DNA of 16,602 bases from Baffinella frigidus (taxonomy: Eukaryota; Cryptophyceae; Cryptomonadales; Baffinellaceae), in the NCBI GenBank assembly GCA_026770585.1, contig MU646331.1, positions 300,453-317,054 on the forward strand. The letters run 5' to 3'. Numbering within the stretch: position 1 is the stretch's first letter; the number at the start of each line of letters is the position of its first letter. The translations under genes and the position numbers were made by a program. Below, one piece after another: positions 6,682 to 13,253 of this stretch. Under the pieces are notes generated by a model. The model saw only the letters and a list, made by a program, of their open reading frames with translations, was not told the origin of the DNA and searched no databases.

Positions 6682-7776
6682 ATGCTGGCTCTTGGTATTT
6701 ACGGTGGGCGGGTGATGCTGGTGGATCCAGCGACCTGGGAAGTGAAGTGGGAAGTTCAGGCTCACTCTGTGGCAAATGGGGAGGAGACACTTGTAGCCAT
6801 TTCAGGCGGGTTCGTGGCGAGCGGGGGATGGTGTGAAGACCACTGGAAGCTCTGGAACGCCGCGAGCGGGGAGTTGCGCATGGTGGGGGCCAGGCACGAC
6901 GGAACTGGAGGGTGCATCTGCGAGGTGCAAGATGCACTCTCCAATTCCGTCGTGACAAACACTTTGTTCAAAGAAGGATGCCCGGTAGTAGCGCACACCA
7001 AGGGACTAAGCGCGGTGGCATTTGCGGGGGGGAACCTTGCAACAGGAGGCTTGGATGACACGGTGATCGTGTGGGACGCTCAGACAGGGAAGGCGGAGCA
7101 ACGCATGCAGGGAGATATCGAGAGCCCCTTGTCCCTCTCATTCTCAGCCACGGGGAAGTGGCTGGCGAGCGGGTGTGTCGATGGGGATATCCTCATCTGG
7201 GACGCGACGACGGGGGCGCTGCTCCGCAAGATTCAAATGCGCGACGAAGAGTTTATGGCCACCGTTCACTTTTCAACATCTGACAATCACAGGCTCGCGA
7301 GCGTGGCAGGCAACGTGATTCGATTGTGGGACGTCATCAGCGGCGATATGATCAACAGCTTCGCGGGTCGCTCATTTGTGGTGTTTTCTCCGGATGGACG
7401 CACAATTGCAACTGCCAGCCGTACCAGCAACGCTTGTTTCGTGCACTTGGTGGATGCGGAGTCGGGAGCATTGCAGTTGAGAATTGTTGGCAACACCAGG
7501 GTGGTTTTATGCGCCTCTTTCTCGGTCGACGACGGGAGCAAGATCGCCACGGGCTACTATGATGGCAACTGCAATGTGTGGGACTCCTCGACTGGAGCGC
7601 TACTCTGCACCATCAACGTTGGGAACTCCGTAAGCTCAGTGAGCTGGGGTCGCGATTGGGTGCGGGACGAAAAGTGTGTTGCACTCGCGATGGGGCACCA
7701 CCCGCGGCTCGGGGCGGGGTCGCAGGTGCTTGAGCTTGAATTGGGGGTAGTTCGGATGATCTTGGACCGCGTGTGA
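6682..7776 (+). CDS. WD40 repeat beta-propeller protein
   Basis: Uninterrupted frame of 364 codons from the first ATG; in-frame sequence stays open upstream to 6583, so the true start may be a GTG at 6655 or an upstream exon joined at a CAG ending 6608 or 6648. Seven blades can be seen at about residues 2-26, 37-68, 109-142, 149-183, 192-226, 231-268 and 274-313, plus a last partial strand to 361 that could close the ring. Classic ends are VIVWDAQTG, ILIWDATTG, IRLWDVISG and NVWDSSTG; blades 1, 2 and 6 are degenerate (LVDPATW, LWNAASG, LVDAESG). The consensus -LATGG-DD- and LASGCVDGD turns are present. WD40 propellers are scaffolds for protein complexes; there is no second domain, signal peptide or membrane segment to say which. 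It is the only gene here without visible introns. Confidence 0.88.
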   Translation: MLALGIYGGRVMLVDPATWEVKWEVQAHSVANGEETLVAISGGFVASGGWCEDHWKLWNAASGELRMVGARHDGTGGCICEVQDALSNSVVTNTLFKEGCPVVAHTKGLSAVAFAGGNLATGGLDDTVIVWDAQTGKAEQRMQGDIESPLSLSFSATGKWLASGCVDGDILIWDATTGALLRKIQMRDEEFMATVHFSTSDNHRLASVAGNVIRLWDVISGDMINSFAGRSFVVFSPDGRTIATASRTSNACFVHLVDAESGALQLRIVGNTRVVLCASFSVDDGSKIATGYYDGNCNVWDSSTGALLCTINVGNSVSSVSWGRDWVRDEKCVALAMGHHPRLGAGSQVLELELGVVRMILDRV

Positions 7777-7846
7777 TGGTCGGGGCCAAGTACGTGAGCC
7801 CGGTTTAGGATGGTTCGTTCCAGGGGAGGGTCTTAGAATTCCCCTC
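7777..7846. other. Downstream of WD40 gene, nothing recognised
   Basis: Short unique spacer before a family C element. There is no clear AATAAA signal. Confidence 0.5.
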
Positions 7847-8038
7847 TACAGGGGTATCTGGGCTACAACAAACCAGAACTGAAGAACACAGACCGGATTT
7901 GGCCCCCCCGTTTTCTTAGTTTTGTACCAGAGGGTTGCCTTAACATTGCGTTTAGTCAACCCCCTGGTACTAATTTAAGAAAATAGACACCGGCCGATGT
8001 CGGAGCACCCGTGTTCTTATAGCCCAGATACCCCTTTA
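7847..8038. mobile_element. Family C MITE, copy 1
   Basis: The ends are TACAGGGGTATCTGGGCTAC and its complement TAGCCCAGATACCCC. An inner inverted repeat pairs TTAGTTTTGTACCAGAGGGT with ACCCCCTGGTACTAATTTAA. It shares the CAGGGGTA terminus with family A. Confidence 0.85.
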
Positions 8039-8148
8039 GACTCTGGCACGTCTGGATCATCGGGAGCATCGGTGACCGATGCTTTCGGGACCCAGAGCCA
8101 AGGGCAGGGCACGGACCCCCGACTGAGTAAGCACAGCAACGCATCCCC

Positions 8149-8370
8149 TACAGGGGTACCTCGCTTATCCCTCAAGTGCCAATGCCGTCAAATTTGAGGG
8201 CCAAGAGGTCCTAGGCAGGTCCTAGGGCCCTACCGTAGGGCGTATGAGCCTACTGGCCACTTAAGGGATAAGAAAGCGCCCCCCCCCCAGGACTCCAGTA
8301 GGGCCCTAGGCATAGGCCTACTGTAGGGCCCTAGCAGGAGGCGGTTTCTTATGAGCGAGGTACCCCTGTA
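8149..8370. mobile_element. Family A MITE, copy 4, carrying a family B insertion
   Basis: TA-CAGGGGTACCTCGCT begins the left arm, which is cut by a complete family B element; the A sequence resumes as AAGAAAGCGCC and ends GCGAGGTACCCCTG-TA. Confidence 0.9.
8166..8270. mobile_element. Family B MITE, copy 3, nested in family A
   Basis: TA-TCCCTCAAGTGCCAATG at the left and CTGGCCACTTAAGGGA-TA at the right. The two TAs are the target duplication within the A arm CTCGCT..TA..AGAAA. Confidence 0.9.
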
Positions 8371-8620
8371 GAACGCTGGTGTTCACAAGATGGAGTGAAC
8401 ACTGGGGCTGCGAACCTGAGGCAACTCTGCTGGCAATTCTTGAACCCTGCATCTGATACCAACACTGTCTCAAAGAGAAGGTCACTGAGTCATCGTGTGT
8501 TTCGAGCAAGTGTCTCTCGATGCTTGGATGGTTAGCACTACAAAGTCGTGATTGCTTCTAGGCGTGTCTTGATAGTGGTGGAAAGTACGTGCTTTGAGTG
8601 TTTGCACCAACACTGATGCG
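8371..8620. other. Unassigned unique sequence
   Basis: About 250 bp between two family A elements. No convincing reading frame, RNA gene or repeat was seen. Confidence 0.5.
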
Positions 8621-8741
8621 TACAGGGGTACCTCGCTCATAGGAAACTGCCCCCTCCCTCGGACCGCCATAGGGCCCTAGGCATAGGCCTACTGTAGGGT
8701 CCATGGGGGCGTTGATTTCTTATGAGCGAGGTACCCCTGTA
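8621..8741. mobile_element. Family A MITE, copy 5 (best preserved)
   Basis: TA-CAGGGGTACCTCGCTCAT and ATGAGCGAGGTACCCCTG-TA are perfect 18-bp inverted ends with TA on each side. The core is TAGGGCCCTAGGCATAGGCC. Confidence 0.95.
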
Positions 8742-8849
8742 GTCTTAGCAGAACACCCGATGGACGCGCACCGTGCAACTTTCGTGCATGGTCGGAGGCG
8801 ATTGTGGAGACTGCGGGCAGCTAGCTACCACCCCAGACCTGTACAAGGG

Positions 8850-8986
8850 TACAGAGGAACCTCGCTCATAAGCAAGCGCCTCCCCCTAGGACCTTACTGT
8901 AGGCCTACGCCTAGGCCCCTATGGTGGTCCTAGGGGAGGGGGGGCGTTTTTACACCGGGGGGGTGTTGAGAGCGAGGTACCCCTGA
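8850..8986. mobile_element. Family A MITE, copy 6, interrupted
   Basis: ACCTCGCTCATAAGCAAGCG at the left and GAGAGCGAGGTACCCCTG at the right. About 20 bp of G-rich sequence interrupts the right arm. Confidence 0.75.
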
Positions 8987-9409
8987 AGTGTGTGGGGGGG
9001 AACTCCGACAGCCCTCCCGGCACGAGCCTCTGCACTGGAGAGCTAAACGCGATCCGAAAGCAAAAATGCTTTCCCTGCAGTCCTTTCTACGGAACGGCGT
9101 GTCGTTGGCATATGTTGGGAGAAATTAAAACCTAAAGGACCTAAAGCTTCTTCGGGAAACAATTCTCTGGGAGGGAACCCAAGTCGACCGTTGCTGATAG
9201 AACAGAGGTCATTCATTTTCTCTGGACGCAGCGCCATGTGTGTACAACAGAACCGTGCCACACCGGTTGCTTTGAAAGTAACAAAGAAGAACACGAAGGT
9301 TGCTCCGCCGATGATGCATATCACATGAGACTTTTTGGAAGAAACAGATTTTTAAAATAGCCCTTCCAGCCTCGAGTGGCCTGCCACGCCGGTTGTGAAG
9401 CGGTTGATG
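8987..9409. other. Unassigned sequence
   Basis: No gene recognised; minus-strand frames of about 100 codons show no family likeness. CCTAAAGGACCTAAAGC at 9131-9147 resembles the complement of the window's first 35 bases, and GATGCAT.TCACAT.AG recurs at 9311 and 9553. Confidence 0.45.
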
Positions 9410-9497
9410 CTTTTTCTTTATTACTCTCGATACAGGTCCTAAATGAGGCCCTTGAGCCTTGAGTTGAGTGATACAAACGTCTATGAGCCTTAAGAAG
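9410..9497 (-). repeat. Dispersed 88-bp repeat, copy 2 (inverted)
   Basis: Reverse complement of the repeat at 125-212. Both copies translate in one frame to LID-CITQL-A-GPHLGPVSRV, flanked by different sequence, which could be chance or a remnant of a coding element. Confidence 0.85.
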
Positions 9498-9598
9498 CGG
9501 GCCCGCCTCAGAGACAAACGCTATAGTGGCTCCAGCGTCAAAAGCAAGCGGCTGATGCATCTCACATCAGTCCAGCCTCGTCCATCCCTGCCATACCA

Positions 9599-10215
9599 GG
9601 TTTAAGGTTTAAGGTTTGGGGTTTAGGGTTGAGGGTTGAAGTTTAGGGATAGGGTTTAGGGATAAGGTTCAGGGTTTAGGGTTTAGGGTTTAGGGTTCAG
9701 GGTTCAGGGTTTAGGGCTTAGGGACAAGGTTGAGGGTTCAGGATTGAGGGTTGAGGGTTCAGGGTTGAGGGTTTAGGGTTTAGGGTTTAGGGTTTAGGGT
9801 TTAGGGTTTAGGGTTTAGGGTTTGGGGTTTAGGGTTCAAAGTTTAGGATATGAGATTTAGGGTTTAGGGTTCGGGGTTCACAGTTTAGGGCTTGGGGCTA
9901 TTTTAACGTGGTGGTTTAGGGTTCAGGTTTACCTCATCGTTCATCGCTACAGCGGTGTGCGGTGAGTTTTTAGTGTGTAGGGTTTAGGGCTTAGGGTTCA
10001 GGATTTAGGGTTTAGGATGTATGGTTTAGGGTTTAGGGTTTGGGGTTTAGGGTTGAGGGTTTAGGGTTTAGGGTTTAGGCTTTAGGGTTCAGGATTTAGG
10101 GTTTACGGTTGAGGATTTAGGGTTCAGGATTTAGGGTTCAGGGTTCAGGGTTTACGGTTTAGGGTTTAGGGTTCACGATTTACGGTTTACGGTTTACGGT
10201 TTACGGTTTAGGCCG
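9599..10215 (+). repeat. Degenerate TTTAGGG tract, 0.6 kb
   Basis: Many TTTAGGG, TTCAGGG, TTGAGGG and TTTACGG variants, all G-rich on the plus strand, interrupted once near 9900-9980 by unique sequence. Interstitial. Confidence 0.95.
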
Positions 10216-10328
10216 ATTTCTTCAGCGCTGACTTCTTGAGCCTTTTGCGCTGTATCGAGAGGGGGGCGGAGGCGAAAAGGACCGTTGATTCGGCCCATGC
10301 TGGGGTATGTGAGGACTATCCGGGGGAA

Positions 10329-10390
10329 CAGGGGTACCTTGCTCATCAGAAATGCCCACCCCCATAGGACCACCACAGGGCCCTAAAGGG
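10329..10390. mobile_element. Family A MITE, left half only (copy 7)
   Basis: CAGGGGTACCTTGCTCATCA and ACCACCACAGGGCCCTA are present; the right arm is missing. Confidence 0.7.
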
Positions 10391-10603
10391 GAACATCCGT
10401 TTTTCTTTAACCGGCCTGATCCAAATAACCTGTACAAACGGTCATCTCAAGCCTGATTTTTTTTTGAATTTTTGTTTCAGGTTCCCGGCGGGGGGGTTGG
10501 GGGGGGAGAGTCAGTTGAGGTGCGGGGAGTGGGGGGGCGCCATGCGGGGCGCCGTGGGCTGAAAAAAAATGGGCAAAAGTTTTTTTGAAAAAAAATTGTA
10601 AAG

Positions 10604-10652
10604 CAAAAAGACTTACAATTGTAAAAGCCCCTTACAATTTTAAGTCTTTTTC
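10604..10652. repeat. AT-rich hairpin
   Basis: CAAAAAGACTTACAATTGTA is matched by the complement of TTACAATTTTAAGTCTTTTT across a 7-base loop with one mismatch. It sits in a homopolymer-rich 250-bp stretch with long A, T and G runs. Confidence 0.7.
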
Positions 10653-10740
10653 AAAATCGTTTCCGGCCATTTGAAATTTTGGGCCTAAGGGAAAATGTAA
10701 GGATGAGGTGACCGTTTTTCAGATCAGCCCGCTCAAAAAA

Positions 10741-10860
10741 CCGGCTGTACCTCGCTCATAAGAAATCGACCCCCCCTAGGCCCCCACAGTAGGACCATGC
10801 CTATGGCCCTACGGTGGTCCTAGGGGGGGGTTGGTTTCTTATGAGCGAGGTAGCCCTGTA
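10741..10860. mobile_element. Family A MITE, copy 8
   Basis: TACCTCGCTCATAAGAAATC at the left and TTTCTTATGAGCGAGGTAGC at the right, ending CCTGTA. The core order is inverted relative to copy 5. Confidence 0.85.
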
Positions 10861-10924
10861 GGCCCGGGGAAGCAACCCAGTGGGTATCCCGCTTACGAGA
10901 CGGCCACTCAAGAGAGTTGACTTA

Positions 10925-11056
10925 CAGAGAGATTGATAATTTATTGCCAAACAACCAGCGTCAGCGCCGCACATGCTACGCATTGTGCCACTACTGTACC
11001 CCGTGTCGGCCGCTCATACGAGCATTTTCCGGATGGATTCTAACTCCACCTCCTAC
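10925..11056 (+). repeat. Dispersed 133-bp repeat, copy 1
   Basis: Its inverted partner lies at 14070-14202 inside a PPDK intron; the copies are about 90% alike by eye. TTACGAGAC occurs at 10893 and again at 11057, on either side of this copy. Confidence 0.85.
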
Positions 11057-11102
11057 TTACGAGACGCAATCTCCTGGGGGAAGTTTGGGATGGCCCACGG
11101 GG

Positions 11103-11222
11103 CAAAGGGGTACCTCGCTCATAAGAAACCAACCCCCCCCAGGACCCTACAGTAGGGCTATGCCTAGGGCCCTATGGCGGTCCTAGGGGGGGGCGGCTTC
11201 TTGTGAGCGAGGTACCCCTGTA
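11103..11222. mobile_element. Family A MITE, copy 9
   Basis: GGGGTACCTCGCTCATAAGA at the left and TTGTGAGCGAGGTACCCCTG-TA at the right. Core TAGGGCTATGCCTAGGGCCC. Confidence 0.9.
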
Positions 11223-11242
11223 CAGTCCCTGGGGGGCATGTT

Positions 11243-11346
11243 TATCCCTTAAGTCCCCGTAGGGTGAATATCCACCCTAACTCGCTCTAGGCAGGTCCTA
11301 GGGCCCTGCGGTAGGTCGTATGCGCCTACTGGTCACTTAAGGGATA
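11243..11346. mobile_element. Family B MITE, copy 4
   Basis: TA-TCCCTTAAGTCCCCGTAG at the left and CTGGTCACTTAAGGGA-TA at the right. The left inner arm has changed to AGGGTGAATATCCACCCT, itself a palindrome. Confidence 0.85.
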
Positions 11347-11377
11347 CACAGGCGCAGCGCTCTGCTCATTCAGTATG

Positions 11378-11574
11378 CAGGGGTATCAGGGCTGTTTATA
11401 CAAGAAACCAGAACTTAAGAACACAGACCGGATTTGGGCCCCCCGTTTTCTTAGTTTAATACCACGAGGGTTGACCAAATCTTGCGTTTAGTCAACCGTC
11501 TGGTACTAATTTAAGAAAACAGACACCGACCGATGTCGGAGCACCCGTGTTCTTATAACCCAGATACCCCTGTA
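11378..11574. mobile_element. Family C MITE, copy 2
   Basis: CAGGGGTATCAGGGCTG and AACCCAGATACCCCTG-TA ends. The interior is very like copy 1, including TAGTCAACCG.CTGGTACTAA and CACCGACCGATGTCGG. A third fragment of the inner arm lies at 11817-11875. Confidence 0.85.
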
Positions 11575-11575
11575 C

Positions 11576-11816
11576 GTTTCACGCGAACAAGGACACCGTG
11601 TTCGCGCGAAACGCACCGTGGAACAGCCCCGCCGGCAGGCTCGTGAACGCCCACGTGACCGGTCACGCGGACGCCGAAGCCAGACGGTCGGTCGTGACTG
11701 CCTTGCGTGTTCCTAGCACCCCGAGGAGGATGGAGGAGGCGGAGGGGCACCGCATCAGCGGGGATCACCGAACTGCTCTCCGCACCTGCAGCTGTACTGT
11801 AGTCCGTGCGGGTTGA
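11576..11816. other. GC-rich unique block between family C copies
   Basis: It begins with the hairpin GTTTCACGCGAAC..GTTCGCGCGAAAC. A 72-codon plus-strand frame crosses it, but nothing in the translation is recognisable. It may be an exon fragment or cargo; undecided. Confidence 0.4.
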
Positions 11817-11881
11817 CTTGTCAACCCTCTGGTACTAATTTAGCAAAGCAGCCCGGTCCGTTTTCTTAAGTTGCGTTGTCT

Positions 11882-11986
11882 TATCTCTTAAGTGGCCAGA
11901 CGGTCAAATCTGACCGCCAAGAGGTCGTAGGCAGGTCTTATGGCCATACGGTAGGGCGTATGCGCCTACTGGCCACTTGAGGGATA
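11882..11986. mobile_element. Family B MITE, copy 5
   Basis: TA-TCTCTTAAGTGGCCAG at the left and CTGGCCACTTGAGGGA-TA at the right. Inner GGTCAAATCTGACC. Confidence 0.88.
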
Positions 11987-12220
11987 CACGAGGTTCCCTG
12001 TGTGAATGCTCAAGTCCTTGTTGTTCGATGTCCTTTACTCGTGCAAGGTTGCAATACTTATAGGGCGCATAAAATACTAATAGGGCTCGCTCCCAATACA
12101 GTCGATCTAATGCCCCGAGGCGGGCTCGTTCTGGCCCCGGGCCTCTGGATGTTCTAATAGTGGGGGCGTGTAGGATGGGCTTATGCGCGAGGTACCCCCT
12201 GCAGGCCTTAAAGGCAGAGG
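11987..12220. other. Unassigned sequence with dispersed repeat
   Basis: It holds the inverted partner (12036-12077) of the 4264 repeat and a worn family A right end, GCGAGGTACCCC, at 12187-12198. No gene seen. Confidence 0.5.
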
Positions 12221-12325
12221 TATCTCTCAAGTGGCCAGTAGCCAATACGCTCCTACCGTAGGACATACGTAGGAGCCTAGGACCTGTGGAGGGTCAAATA
12301 TGACCCCCTGGCCACTTAAGGGATA
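12221..12325. mobile_element. Family B MITE, copy 6, reversed core
   Basis: TA-TCTCTCAAGTGGCCAGTA at the left and CTGGCCACTTAAGGGA-TA at the right, with GGTCAAATATGACC in the right inner position. Confidence 0.88.
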
Positions 12326-12356
12326 TCCTTAAGTGGTCCCTGGCCACTTAAGGGAT
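12324..12356. mobile_element. Minimal family B remnant, both ends only
   Basis: TATCCTTAAGTGGTCCC then TGGCCACTTAAGGGAT: two termini back to back with the interior deleted, sharing its left TA with copy 6. Confidence 0.8.
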
Positions 12357-12364
12357 GCGCAGAT

Positions 12365-12475
12365 GCGCGCCTCGCGACTCTCTCCCCCCCAAATGTGTGG
12401 GGGGGGGCGGGGGAGGAGGGTGTATCTACGGGTGGGGGGGAGGGGGGAGGGGGAGCGGCAGACATAGGCCGGCCG
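12365..12475. repeat. G-rich low-complexity block
   Basis: C7 followed by G9 and several further G runs separated by one to three bases, able to form a hairpin or G-quadruplex. No gene. Confidence 0.7.
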
Positions 12476-12481
12476 CGAGAT

Positions 12482-12642
12482 GGATAGGCCCGCCTCGGGA
12501 CGGATATCCCTTAAGTGGCCAGTAGGCTCATACGCCCTACCGTAGGGCCCGAGGACCTGCCTAGGACCTGCCAGGGGTCAATTTTGACCCCCTGGCCACT
12601 TACGTGATAGGCCCGCCTCGGGACGGATAGGCCCGCCTAGGG
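12482..12642 (+). repeat. 20-bp tandem repeat split by a family B element
   Basis: The unit GGATAGGCCCGCCTCGGGAC occurs on both sides of 12505-12609. Removing the element and one TA rebuilds about three consecutive units in perfect register. Confidence 0.9.
12505..12609. mobile_element. Family B MITE, copy 7
   Basis: TA-TCCCTTAAGTGGCCAGTA at the left and CTGGCCACTTACGTGA-TA at the right. Inner GGTCAATTTTGACC. It lies just after the PPDK stop codon, in what is probably 3' UTR or flank. Confidence 0.92.
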
Positions 12643-12654
12643 TTCTCGCGCGAC

Positions 12655-12702
12655 CTACTGAGCGTGCGCGGCCTTGATGCCCTTCTCCGCGGTCACGACC
12701 GC
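12655..12702 (-). CDS. PPDK exon g, terminal
   Basis: [15 protein letters not shown] and TAG, after CCCAAACCCTCGCAG, where telomere-like repeats run into the acceptor. Confidence 0.88.
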   Translation of the reverse strand, partial: AVVTAEKGIKAAHAQ

Positions 12703-13220
12703 CTGCGAGGGTTTGGGGTTTGGGGTTTAATGTTTAAGGTTTAATGTTTGGTGTTTTGTGTTCCAGGTTCAGTGTTCAGTGTCCAGTGTTCAGTTTCCAG
12801 TGTCCAGTGTCCAGTGTCCAGTGTCCAGTGTCCAGTGTCCAGTGTCCAGTGTCTAGTGTTGAGAGTGGCTCGAAGCCTGGGCGGCGGCGAGGGGGGCGAG
12901 CACGACATACAGGTTTACGGTTTACGATTTAGTATTTACGGCTGAGGGGGATGGGCTTGGGGCTAAGGGCTTCGGGTTTGGGGCTTATGGGTTTGGGGCT
13001 TATGGTTTATGGGTTATGGGTTGTGGGTTGTGGGTTGTGGGTTATTGGTTATGGGTTATCGGTTAGGTCTGAGGGGTTTATATAACCCTTAAGTGACCAG
13101 TAGGCTCATACGCCCTACCGTAGGGCCCTAGGACCTGCCTAGGGCTTCCACGGGCGATTATTCGCCCGTTGGTCACTTAAGGGATAGGATACACACCTGA
13201 GCGGCGGCGAGGCGGGCGAT

Positions 13221-13253
<33 letters not shown>

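Noticed and set aside
9599-10215. A chromosome end
   Set aside because: The repeats are degenerate and unique sequence continues on both sides, so they are interstitial.
10214-10320. Minus-strand frame ending in a Lys-rich QRKRLKKSALKKSA
   Set aside because: It is short, has a stop upstream, joins to no other exon and starts beside a decayed family A element.
8149-11574. CRISPR-like series of repeated palindromes
   Set aside because: Spacing is irregular, elements are 100-200 bp with TA target duplications, and the genome is eukaryotic.
11598-11816. A 72-codon GC-rich frame as a gene
   Set aside because: Composition is gene-like but nothing is recognisable and it begins in a hairpin at the edge of a transposon; listed only as an unassigned block.
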